Translations under genes and position numbers: made by a program
Shown: piece after piece, positions 26,654 to 34,120 of the stretch
Numbering within the stretch: the first letter of the stretch is position 1
How the letters are laid out: every line of letters starts with the position of its first letter
Notes under the pieces: model-generated
What the model was told of the DNA's origin: nothing
What the model saw: only the letters and a program-made list of their open reading frames with translations
The model's database searches: none
Assembly: GCF_024300625.1 (NCBI RefSeq)
Contig: NZ_CP101322.1
Span: forward strand, 695,992 to 759,991
Origin: Halovivax gelatinilyticus
GTDB taxonomy: Archaea; Halobacteriota; Halobacteria; Halobacteriales; Natrialbaceae
DNA length: 64,000 bases
Direction: 5' to 3'

Positions 26654-26781
26654 TGCAGAGGGTGTTGATCGGACGGCGCCCGCTGAAAGAGCGCAGGCCG
26701 ACACGATCGACCAATTCGAGACTATCGCAGTTGAATTACGTGTTAATACGTAGATATTGATAAGATTGGCACAGTTGTCGA

Positions 26782-26962
26782 TATGATCGAAACACAAGTG
26801 AGTTGCCTAACGCAATATCCGTGCGTGGCGTGACGAAGTGTTATGACGGCAATCCAATAGTGGATATGTATCGCTCAATATAAAACGGGGGAGAAGTATT
26901 CGGACTTCTCGGTCCAAACGGCGCTGGGAAGTCGACACGTCTGATATCAACCAATCACCAGT
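26782..26962 (+). pseudogene. ABC transporter ATPase, 5' remnant
   Basis: The plus strand encodes VRGVTKCYDGNPIVDM, then a stop (TAA), then GEVFGLLGPNGAGKST in the same frame, that is, the opening strand and Walker A loop of an ABC ATPase. After the Walker A the frame drifts and ends; Q-loop, signature and Walker B are absent. An ATG at 26782 is out of frame with the rest. It is a dead fragment. ABC ATPases of this type often serve drug or bacteriocin self-protection, but no partner permease remains here. Confidence 0.75.
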
Positions 26963-27070
26963 CATTCCGGTTACGAGACTACTCACGTGGCTCATCACGT
27001 GTATGATACGCTATTCAATGTTTTTCGAATTAAGTGAAGTACAATCGATATCTGGTTTTCGAAGTACTGT

Positions 27071-27779
27071 CTAGTTGTGCACCTCTTCGGCCTGCATACA
27101 GTTGTTCAGAGCCTGGTTCGGTCGATTCCAGTTACAGTAATAGACGAATCGGCTGATCCAGCATCTAGATCCGACTCCTGCGCCGATCCAGCTATATGAA
27201 AACGGTCGGACCGTATCTGCAGCGACTTTGACCACTTTTGATCAGGTTTCGCTCTCGCCGATCGAGGTGCCCGTTCAGGTCTAATCGGGCGAGCGCAGTC
27301 AGGTATCTGTAGACATCGACTACAAATTCGGTCTCAGAAACGTGGTAAACTTCGATGAGTTAATGGAGAAACGCAACTATTGGATCGATCTTGTCATCCG
27401 AATACGGCGGCACTGAGAATGAGTCGTGAGTCTACGACAATTGTAGCGTGCACCTACGAAATGTTGCCGTTAATTTTGACTGCAGTATCATCAACAACGA
27501 CCCGCGAGGGCTTCGCCCTTGTCGGGTCTGGCAAACTGTCACCAGCTGATGTACCCAGTGCCAGACGGCTTGATAAGAGTGTTTGACGCCGATCAGTCGG
27601 AGAATCGCTTGTGTCACTCTTAGCGAACAACCAGTTGCGTGGAGGCGGACGGCGAACACCCTGACGGGAGTCGCCGTCCGCTCTCGCTCCCAACATTCAT
27701 CAATTTCCCCGCCTAGACCTTGGTGAGCAGGTCTGAGAACATTGTTCCAAACTACCTCTACGACCAGCTCGCTTCTCAA
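27071..27779 (-). pseudogene. IS6-type transposase, degraded
   Basis: Reading the minus strand with frame changes recovers most of a DDE transposase: an N-terminus with QGLGGEIDECWERERTATPV, FAVRLHATGCSL, then (after a shift near 27540) PSRVVVDDTAVKING, then past a TAG (near 27450) VHATIVVDSRLILSAAVFG, then (after a shift) DDKIDPIVAFLH, VSETEFVVDVYRYLTALARL, RRERNLI, and finally NRPNQALNN before a TAG at 27071-27073. This is the layout of haloarchaeal IS6-family elements. At least three frame disruptions and two in-frame stops make it inactive. Clear terminal inverted repeats were not found. Confidence 0.75.
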
Positions 27780-27825
27780 ACCGGCCTAACTAGGCGGTGC
27801 CAATACAGAAAATAGTATAGCGCCC

Positions 27826-28065
27826 CTATATTCCCTCATCTACAATTGAGAATGCATATCCGTTGCAAAATAATATAGTGATTAATATTATACTAAATAA
27901 TATCAGTTCCACTGTTGTATTCGTGGTGAAATTTGGAATGGCAAAGAAGCGGATAAGTGTTGCAAGTGTAATACTTATCATCACACTAATCACTAGTAAG
28001 GAGGGATGATTCCATTCGTCCCACCACCTCCACATCGTTAACAACTTCCTTCTATGGTTACTCAT
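27826..28065 (-). CDS. Small two-helix membrane protein next to the bacteriocin-like ORF
   Basis: 79 residues. A basic start (SNHRRKLLTMW) precedes two hydrophobic segments, about 22-43 and 51-72 (ILFSIILITILFCNGYAF). The gene lies 29 bases after the bacteriocin-like ORF on the same strand and shares its low GC. Small membrane proteins encoded directly downstream of bacteriocin genes are often immunity proteins; that role is inferred from position only. No family recognised. Confidence 0.6.
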   Translation of the reverse strand: MSNHRRKLLTMWRWWDEWNHPSLLVISVMISITLATLIRFFAIPNFTTNTTVELILFSIILITILFCNGYAFSIVDEGI

Positions 28066-28094
28066 GCTTCGACTAGTTATAGAGGAGGTTGGTT

Positions 28095-28718
28095 CTACAC
28101 TGGGCTAAACGTATCGAAGTGAAGGCCCGAGATCCGCTCTCCTCGTTCCATATTCGCAGTTGTGGTGACAAACTCGTCTGAACCTCCGATGCATAGCGAC
28201 GCTTGATTGAACCACCCACCGTGACAATCCCAGAACCCGATTGACAAAAGGTTTCCATCCGTGTCGATAATGTCCGGAACAATGATCGTGCTTATAACAG
28301 CACAACCAACTGCACCAATCGCAATTCCAACAAGTCCACCAACGGCTCCAATTGCGGCACAGACCGCAGATGCTATTAAGGCATTTGAGAAATCACCCAG
28401 CGAGTCCCCGAATTCCATCGCGATCCCAGCCTCGTAATGGTTCGAGTAGACGTGTCCACCACAGTCACCGAGTCGTCGACCGAAACCTTGGTAGTCGGTG
28501 ATGATATCGTTGTGCCCACTCAGTGGTTCTACTGCGTCACTATTGACCTCCTCACGACCCACCGACGAACGGTATTGCTCGTGAGAGACTGTCTTCGCTT
28601 GTTTATCGACAATGAAGACGTCAGCGACTTTTTCATGGACGTGTTTGACGATGTATTCGTCACCCGAGTCTACCAACACCTCACCAATGTGAAACGAGAC
28701 GGCGTCCGCACCGACCAT
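28095..28718 (-). CDS. Bacteriocin-like ORF with hydrophobic Gly-zipper core, chimeric N-terminus
   Basis: 207 codons. The first ~11 ([11 protein letters not shown]) belong to the ADH synthase remnant; unrelated sequence follows ([21 protein letters not shown]). The C-terminal half has a 45-residue Ala/Gly/Ile-rich segment with [20 protein letters not shown] and [10 protein letters not shown], flanked by cysteines in GDCGGH, AVC, VGC, FWDC and SLCIGG. This resembles pore-forming class II or halocin-type peptides in precursor form. No Tat or Sec leader is visible, so the true N-terminus was probably lost at the junction. A low-GC small membrane protein gene follows. Expression could come from trp operon read-through. 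Confidence 0.5.
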   Translation of the reverse strand: MVGADAVSFHIGEVLVDSGDEYIVKHVHEKVADVFIVDKQAKTVSHEQYRSSVGREEVNSDAVEPLSGHNDIITDYQGFGRRLGDCGGHVYSNHYEAGIAMEFGDSLGDFSNALIASAVCAAIGAVGGLVGIAIGAVGCAVISTIIVPDIIDTDGNLLSIGFWDCHGGWFNQASLCIGGSDEFVTTTANMERGERISGLHFDTFSPV

Positions 28719-29025
28719 GACGGCTTCCTCGACCGTGCCGGTCAGCCGTTTGTCCTGCTCGTCCGGACCGAGTGTCGTCGACGCGTTCAGGTGGACGACG
28801 TAGCCGGCGCCGTTTTGTGCGGGTGCACCCGCGGGGCGATTCCCTTCTGCGTCAGGACGGCGTCCGCGCCGCCGCGCGTGACGGCGTCGATCGTCGATCG
28901 ATATCTCTCAAACCGCGGACGGCACCAAGCGTGATACCGTGGTCCATCGGGACCATCAGGTAGCGATCGCCCGTACGAATGCGATCGAGGCGGGCGTCGC
29001 GTCCGGTTGTCCGTGCGTCGCTCAC
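28686..29025 (-). pseudogene. aroA': ADH synthase (archaeal class I aldolase-type), 5' fragment with frameshifts
   Basis: A GTG at 29023-29025 overlaps the trpA stop (GTGA) and begins [20 protein letters not shown], then [19 protein letters not shown], the start of 2-amino-3,7-dideoxy-D-threo-hept-6-ulosonate synthase. One base is missing near 28898, after which [19 protein letters not shown] and APRVHPH continue in a second frame. Another base is missing in the A-run complementary to 28813-28816, and [19 protein letters not shown], then [19 protein letters not shown], continue in a third. At about 28686 homology stops; the remaining ~160 codons, with the catalytic lysine region, are absent. 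The product cannot be functional. Position after trpCBA is where intact haloarchaeal genomes carry this gene, from memory. Confidence 0.9.
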
Positions 29026-29900
29026 GATCGATCACCCGGTACCGCTCGATCCGATTCGAGCGTCTCGGCGTCAGATTCTGTGACGCCCTCCTCGGCGCCC
29101 CGTTTCAACTCGGCGGCCGTCGACGCCAGGTCGGCCACCGGATCGTCGCTCGCCGCGGCCAGATCGACGAGCGCGCTGCCGACGATGACGCCGTCCGCGC
29201 CCGCCGCGACGATTTCGGCCGCGTGGCCCGGCTCGCTGACGCCGAATCCGACGGCCGCCGGGAGGTCGGCCCCGGCGACGCGTTCGACGCCCTCGTGGGT
29301 CGCCCGCGAGACGTCGGACCGGGCGCCGGTGGTTCCCAGCCGCGCCTGCACGTAGACGAATCCTCCCGACGTCGAGAGGAGCCGATCGAGGCGGTCTCCG
29401 GACGTCGTCGGCGCGACGATCGAGACGAGGTCGAGTCCGAACCGCGCACAGACCTCGCGCAACCGATCGGCCTCGGAGACGGGAAGATCGGGGACGATCA
29501 ACCCGGAAAGCCCGGCCTCGGCCGCGCGCTCGACGAACGGTCCGACGTCCGTCCCCGATTCCGACGGACCGTACTGCATGAGGAGGTTCGTGTAGGTCAT
29601 CACGAGCAACGGTGCGTCCGTATCGAGGCGCTCTATCAGTTCGAAGAAGGCCTCCGGCGTGGTTCCGGCGTCGAGCGCCCTGTTGATGGCCGCCTGGATG
29701 GTCGGCCCCTCGGCGATCGGCTCCGAAAACGGCAGTCCGAGTTCGATGACGTCCGCGCCGCCGCGATCGAGCGCTTCGACGTACTCCTTCGTCGCCGCCA
29801 GATCCGGATCACCCGCCGTGAGGTAGGTGATCAGCGCCGGGTGGTTCTCGCGGACGGCCGTCTCGATCCGGCTCTCGCGGGCGGTCGCGTTATCGGTCAC
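29022..29900 (-). CDS. trpA: Tryptophan synthase alpha subunit
   Basis: 292 residues. TrpA signatures are present: [11 protein letters not shown], the catalytic Glu in [12 protein letters not shown] (about residue 52), a counterpart of the catalytic Asp region ([10 protein letters not shown]), [12 protein letters not shown] and VGFGVSEP. It cleaves indole-3-glycerol phosphate to indole and G3P, channelling indole to TrpB. Both ends overlap neighbours by four bases (trpB stop, ADH synthase start), so the operon is tightly coupled. In place of the usual P-F-S-D-P motif this protein has P-F-S-E-P. Confidence 0.95.
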   Translation of the reverse strand: MTDNATARESRIETAVRENHPALITYLTAGDPDLAATKEYVEALDRGGADVIELGLPFSEPIAEGPTIQAAINRALDAGTTPEAFFELIERLDTDAPLLVMTYTNLLMQYGPSESGTDVGPFVERAAEAGLSGLIVPDLPVSEADRLREVCARFGLDLVSIVAPTTSGDRLDRLLSTSGGFVYVQARLGTTGARSDVSRATHEGVERVAGADLPAAVGFGVSEPGHAAEIVAAGADGVIVGSALVDLAAASDDPVADLASTAAELKRGAEEGVTESDAETLESDRAVPGDRS

Positions 29901-31228
29901 GCGTCGAACACCTCCACGTCCGGGGCGACGTCGAGATCGCGTCGATCGGTCTCCTCCAGGACCGTCTCCAGGTCCTTGTCGCCGCGTCCGGAGACCGTCA
30001 CGACGACGAGCTCACCGAGGGCGTCGCCGGGTTCGGCGTCCGGGCCGAAGGTCTCTTCCAGGTATCCGAGGGCGTGGGCGGACTCCAGCGCCGGGACGAT
30101 TCCCTCGAGCCGGGAGAGGCGATGAAACGCCGAAAGCGCCGCCTCGTCGTCGACCGATTCGGGGCGGACGCGACCCCGGTCGACGAGATCGGCGAGTTCC
30201 GGCCCGACGCCGGCGTAATCCAGGCCGGCGCTGATGCTGTGTGACTCGACGACCTGTCCGTCGTCGGTCTGGAGCAGCTTCGTCAGCGCCCCGTGGAGCA
30301 CGCCGTCCGTGCCCGTGCTAAGCGACGCCGAGTTCGGGGCGACGCCCGCGTCCTCGTCGACCCCGAGCGTCGATCCGCCCGCTTCGACCGCGACGAGGTC
30401 GACGTCGCCCGCTCGCTGACGTCGTCCGCTCGAATCGCTCTCGGCCCGTCTGTCCGAACCGCCATCGACGAACGCACCGAACGTCCCCATGGTGTTCGAT
30501 CCGCCGCCCGCACACGCGACGACGCTGTCGGGGAGCCGGCCGACCTCGTCGCGCATCTGGGCTCGGATTTCACGGCCGATCACCGACTGGAACTCGCCTA
30601 CAAGTGCGGGAAACGGGTGCGGCCCGACGACGGAGCCGACCGCGTAGTGGGTCGTCTCCACGCTTCCCGCCCAGTCGCGAAGCGTCTCGTTTATCGCCTC
30701 TTTGAGCGTGGCGCTGCCGGCGTCGACCGGCGTGACGGTCGCCCCGCTCATCCGCATCCGGTAGACGTTCGGCCGCTGGCGGTTGACGTCGGTGCGACCC
30801 ATGTAGATCTCGCAGGGGACGTCGAGGTGGGCGGCGGCCATCGCGGTCGCCGTCCCGTGCTGTCCGGCGCCGGTCTCGGCGATGACGCGCTCTTTGCCCA
30901 TGTACGTCGCGAGCAGGACCTGCCCGAGGGCGTTGTTCAGCTTGTGCGCACCGCCGTGAACGAGGTCCTCGCGCTTTAGGAAAATCTCGCGACCGTATCG
31001 CTCGCTCAGTCGGTCGGCCCGTTGGAGCGGCGTCGGTCTCCCGGCGAACGTCCGGAGGTGTGCTGACAATTCGTCTCTGAACCCCTCCTCGTTGTTCAGT
31101 ACGTATCGCTCGTAGGCCGATTCGAGTTCGTCCAGCGCCGGGACCAGCGCTTCGGGCACGTACTGTCCGCCGTACCGGCCGTACCGACCGATACGATCGA
31201 CCGATACGTTCGATCGACCGTCGGTCAC
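29897..31228 (-). CDS. trpB: Tryptophan synthase beta subunit
   Basis: 443 residues. The PLP lysine is Lys96 in [11 protein letters not shown]; phosphate-binding AGGGSNTMG follows near residue 243, and [11 protein letters not shown] near 117. It condenses indole with serine. The protein is longer than usual owing to an insertion of about 20 polar residues ([15 protein letters not shown]) after FGAFVD, a typical haloarchaeal surface-loop insertion. Four-base overlaps with trpC and trpA. Confidence 0.96.
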   Translation of the reverse strand: MTDGRSNVSVDRIGRYGRYGGQYVPEALVPALDELESAYERYVLNNEEGFRDELSAHLRTFAGRPTPLQRADRLSERYGREIFLKREDLVHGGAHKLNNALGQVLLATYMGKERVIAETGAGQHGTATAMAAAHLDVPCEIYMGRTDVNRQRPNVYRMRMSGATVTPVDAGSATLKEAINETLRDWAGSVETTHYAVGSVVGPHPFPALVGEFQSVIGREIRAQMRDEVGRLPDSVVACAGGGSNTMGTFGAFVDGGSDRRAESDSSGRRQRAGDVDLVAVEAGGSTLGVDEDAGVAPNSASLSTGTDGVLHGALTKLLQTDDGQVVESHSISAGLDYAGVGPELADLVDRGRVRPESVDDEAALSAFHRLSRLEGIVPALESAHALGYLEETFGPDAEPGDALGELVVVTVSGRGDKDLETVLEETDRRDLDVAPDVEVFDA

Positions 31229-32076
31229 GCGGAATCGACCTCCGACCCGTCGTTCGCGGGAGCCGGTGAATCCGCGAGGCCGTCCGCGTCGACCAGTCGC
31301 CGGGTGTTTCGCTCGACGTCGCCGTCCATGATGGCACTCCCGACGAGGAGCGCATCTGCGCCGGCGACGCGCATCCGACGCACGTCGTCCGCCGTCGCGA
31401 TTCCGCTCTCGGCGATCACCGTCACACCCCGGAGTCGTCGGTCGAGCCGCCGATCCTCGGTATCGCCAGGACGATCGGTTCGCTCCGTTACGCGCTCGAA
31501 CGTCGAGAGATCGACCTCGAGCGAGGCGAGGTCCCGATTGTTGATCCCGACGAGTTCGGCCCCGGCGTCGAGCGCGCGGTGTAACTCTTCGCGCGTGTGA
31601 ACTTCGACGAGCGGCTGGAACCCGCGCGAGCGTGCGGCGTCGACCAATCGGGGAAGGTCGTCGACGAACCGGGCGATGAGCAAGACGAGGTCGGCGCGAA
31701 CGGCGTCCAGGTGGGCTTCAGAAAGCAGGAAGTCCTTCCGGAGCACCGGAACGTCGACGGCCGCACGAACCGCTTCGAGTGCCTCGAGCGACCCGCCGAA
31801 GTGTTCGGGCTCGGTCAGCACCGACAGCGCCGTCGCCCCGCCCGCGACCATTTCGCGAGCCAGCGCCGCCGGATCCGCCTCCCGGACGCCGTCGGTCGTC
31901 GGACTCGTCGGTTTCACCTCGGCGATCACCGGGACGCGTCCCTCACACGCTGCGCGCTCGATCGCGTCGGGAAGCGACCGGGGTGAGACGGACACCGTCC
32001 GATTCGCCGACGTCGATCGATTTCGAGCGGCCGCCAGGATCGATCGAACGGGCGGTGCGAGCTCTGTAGTAGTCAT
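31225..32076 (-). CDS. trpC: Indole-3-glycerol-phosphate synthase
   Basis: 283 residues with a TIM-barrel signature: [10 protein letters not shown] (catalytic Lys), [42 protein letters not shown] and VIAESGI. It closes the indole ring from CdRP. First gene of trpCBA; other trp genes (trpD, F, E, G) are not in the window, as in haloarchaea where they form a separate operon. The ATG at 32074-32076 sits 29 bases after the TATA-like box, so the message should be leaderless. Confidence 0.95.
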   Translation of the reverse strand: MTTTELAPPVRSILAAARNRSTSANRTVSVSPRSLPDAIERAACEGRVPVIAEVKPTSPTTDGVREADPAALAREMVAGGATALSVLTEPEHFGGSLEALEAVRAAVDVPVLRKDFLLSEAHLDAVRADLVLLIARFVDDLPRLVDAARSRGFQPLVEVHTREELHRALDAGAELVGINNRDLASLEVDLSTFERVTERTDRPGDTEDRRLDRRLRGVTVIAESGIATADDVRRMRVAGADALLVGSAIMDGDVERNTRRLVDADGLADSPAPANDGSEVDSA

Positions 32077-32080
32077 TAAC

Positions 32081-32110
32081 GTACATCAATGTACTGGTTT
32101 GTACATAAGC
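32081..32110 (-). promoter_or_regulatory. trpCBA promoter with TGTACA-like boxes
   Basis: The TATA-like GCTTATGTAC (minus strand, about 32101-32110) overlaps one GTACAT box (32101-32106, containing TGTACA with the base before it). Two more half-sites form the palindrome GTACAT-CA-ATGTAC at 32081-32094, over the predicted start of transcription. The archaeal tryptophan repressor TrpY of Methanothermobacter is known to bind TGTACA TRP boxes in such positions. A similar repressor acting here is an inference. Confidence 0.6.
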
Positions 32111-32225
32111 CTTCCGGAGGCCGTCGCTCGTTGCGGGTTTCGACCGATTCTCCCGCCTCACCCGTCGGTGAGCAGCCGCGCGGGACGGCCGAATATTCAA
32201 GACACTTGCCCCCTTCCGCCCCACC

Positions 32226-32687
32226 ATGGAAGACGCGGGAATTTACGCCGTCGAGTCGCCCTACCTCGAGCGGTTCGTCCAGGTGGGAATCGCCAGCGGA
32301 CGAGTCATCAGCGTCTCGTTCCCGCAACAACCGGCCGATGACGCCGACGACGACCACCCCGTCTTAGACCGGGTTCTCGAGTATCTGGACGGCGTCAACC
32401 CGGTCGAGTTTTCGGACGTCGAGGTCGCGCTCACCGTCCCGACCCACCAGCGCGCGGTCCTAGAGCGGGTGCGGTCGCTCGAGTACGGCACGCAGATCGA
32501 CGTTGCCGGACTCGCCGGCGTCACACCCGATCTCGACGCAAACGACGAGGACGATCTCATCGTGGTTCGGACGGCCCTCGACGAAAATCCCACGCCGCTT
32601 TTGATCCCCGATCACCGGGTGCGTGACGGACCGAGCGCCGCACCGCCACCGGTCGAACAGAAGCTTCGATCGCTCGAAGGGCTCTAA
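32226..32687 (+). CDS. MGMT-family alkyltransferase-like protein without the active cysteine
   Basis: 153 residues. The C-terminal domain follows the O6-alkylguanine-DNA alkyltransferase fold: the VRTALDENPTPLLIPDHRV stretch corresponds to the R-x-V-x-x-A-x-x-x-N-P...PCHRV active-site region. The acceptor Cys is replaced by Asp (PDHRV), so it should bind damaged DNA rather than repair it itself, like bacterial Atl proteins that hand lesions to nucleotide excision repair. TATA-like GAATATTCAAG (32191-32201) lies 29 bases before the ATG. Convergent with the next gene with a 4-base overlap. Confidence 0.8.
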   Translation: MEDAGIYAVESPYLERFVQVGIASGRVISVSFPQQPADDADDDHPVLDRVLEYLDGVNPVEFSDVEVALTVPTHQRAVLERVRSLEYGTQIDVAGLAGVTPDLDANDEDDLIVVRTALDENPTPLLIPDHRVRDGPSAAPPPVEQKLRSLEGL

Positions 32688-33046
32688 CGGGCGATCCAGA
32701 CGGCGTACACGTACGCCCCGATTCCGGCGAAGATGAACAGCGAGGCGAGCGAGTACGCGATCGGGACGGGAACCGGTGTAAACTGCGAGACGAGAAAGAC
32801 GAACTGCAAGACGCCGCCGATCATCAAGAAGACGCCGGCGGCGGTCAGCGCGTCTATCGACCGGGCCGATTGCACGTAGAGGATGGCGCCGATCGCGATC
32901 GCAATTATTCCGAAGAGTACCTCGCTCGCGAGAACGAGATATACCGAGTCGACCGAGAACGTGGCGATCCAGATGACGAAGTAGACGACGATACCCCCGA
33001 GAATGAGTCGCTGGGCCCAGTCGGGTGCCTCCTGAAGCGGTCGCAT
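32684..33046 (-). CDS. Four-helix membrane protein
   Basis: 120 residues from the ATG at 33044-33046, about 29 bases after a TATA-like TCTTTATGCC, which favours this start over a Met nine codons earlier. Four hydrophobic segments, about 16-35, 42-62, 70-92 and 96-116, nearly fill the protein. No motif or family recognised; similar small membrane proteins are common in haloarchaea. Confidence 0.7.
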   Translation of the reverse strand: MRPLQEAPDWAQRLILGGIVVYFVIWIATFSVDSVYLVLASEVLFGIIAIAIGAILYVQSARSIDALTAAGVFLMIGGVLQFVFLVSQFTPVPVPIAYSLASLFIFAGIGAYVYAVWIAR

Positions 33047-33106
33047 ACTCGCGGAGAGCGACCGAAAGGGCATAAAGACGCCCGTTTCCGGACCGGGCCA
33101 CGCGTG

Positions 33107-34117
33107 CTATCCAGACGACGGTGACGACCACTCGACGTCGAGCCCCTCGTGGACGGCGAACTCGCAGGCGTTTAGCACGTAGTGAGCGGTGACGACGACC
33201 AGCAGGTTCCCCGTCAGGACGAACAGAACCGCGAGTACGAATCCGATAACGCCGGTCACCACGATTCCAGCCGTTCCCTGAATCCCGTGACCGACCGCGA
33301 ACAGAACGGACGAACCGATCGCCAGCAGCCACGGCGAGACGTCGAATCCGGCCGAAAACGCGCCGATCAGCACCGCCCGAAAGAGTACCTCTTCGAAGAC
33401 GGCGATCAGCGGCAAGACGCCGACGTAGAGTCCGACCCACCCGCGCGCGCTCGACGGCGCGAGGCTCTCGCGCAACCACTCGTCGTGGTCGACGCCGAAC
33501 CGCCGGGCGAGAGCGCTTGCGGCCTCGCTCGCGACGTACAGGACCGAACCGGCGAGGAGTCCGACCCCGAGGCCGTACCCGATCCACCCGCTCGACCGTT
33601 CGATTCCGAGCGCGTCCACGGGGACACCAGTCACGAAAATCGCTCCGACGACGAGCGCGAGAAACAGTCCCTGCGTGGCGGCGACGTTCGCGAGGAGACC
33701 CCGTGAGGTGACCGGGTCGTCGCCGACGTACGCGACCACCCGATCGGCGGGGTCGGACTCGAACGGCATCGTCGCCCCATCTTCGTCGGACCGACCTGTG
33801 CGAGCCCCCTCGTCGGCGGAGCCGTCGAGTGATCGAACCGCCGGATCGGACGCTGGCGGTGACGTTCTCTCGACCGGCTGCCTCTCACCGACCTCCGCCT
33901 CGGGCGTCCGACCCGGGTCTCGGCGCGCAGACTGGTGGCCCGTGGCCGCCTCGCCCGATTTCGGATCGGCGTCAGCGTCGGTACTCGGAGCGTCGAGTTC
34001 ACTCGAATCCACCCGCTCGTTCGCCGGAACGACCGCTCGCTGGGTCAGAAACGAGAGAATCACCATCGCACCGGTCAACAGGGCGACGATCCCGGCGAAC
34101 GCCACCCACTGCGTCAT
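33107..34117 (-). CDS. CPBP-family intramembrane metalloprotease
   Basis: 336 residues. An N-terminal helix (about 5-25) is followed by a 110-residue low-complexity acidic linker, then about six membrane segments. The CPBP motifs are present: VFEEVLFRAVL (EExxxR, about residue 243), a second motif FAVGHG (His), and HYVLNACEF (His and Asn). Substrates are unknown; relatives act as Rce1-like proteases or in bacteriocin self-immunity. It starts three bases after the lonB stop, so it is likely co-transcribed with the membrane protease LonB. Confidence 0.85.
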   Translation of the reverse strand: MTQWVAFAGIVALLTGAMVILSFLTQRAVVPANERVDSSELDAPSTDADADPKSGEAATGHQSARRDPGRTPEAEVGERQPVERTSPPASDPAVRSLDGSADEGARTGRSDEDGATMPFESDPADRVVAYVGDDPVTSRGLLANVAATQGLFLALVVGAIFVTGVPVDALGIERSSGWIGYGLGVGLLAGSVLYVASEAASALARRFGVDHDEWLRESLAPSSARGWVGLYVGVLPLIAVFEEVLFRAVLIGAFSAGFDVSPWLLAIGSSVLFAVGHGIQGTAGIVVTGVIGFVLAVLFVLTGNLLVVVTAHYVLNACEFAVHEGLDVEWSSPSSG

Positions 34118-34120
34118 CGA

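Larger units (their letters stand above)
26654..28690. mobile_element. AT-rich decayed accessory element
   Basis: Between the permease stop and a junction inside the ADH synthase remnant, about 2 kb has low GC and many broken genes: an ABC ATPase stump, an IS6-type transposase pseudogene, a small membrane protein and a bacteriocin-like ORF. One boundary is sharp: at about 28686-28690 the aldolase reading ends after SFHI and unrelated sequence begins. The other boundary (26660-26760) is diffuse. No intact transposase or integrase and no clear terminal repeats were found, so the mechanism of entry is unknown. Confidence 0.6.

Noticed and set aside
26807-26998. 63-codon minus-strand frame
   Set aside because: Opposite an ABC ATPase Walker A remnant readable on the plus strand.
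28437-28934. 165-codon plus-strand frame
   Set aside because: Antisense to the aldolase remnant and bacteriocin-like ORF, both of which show clear protein patterns on the minus strand.
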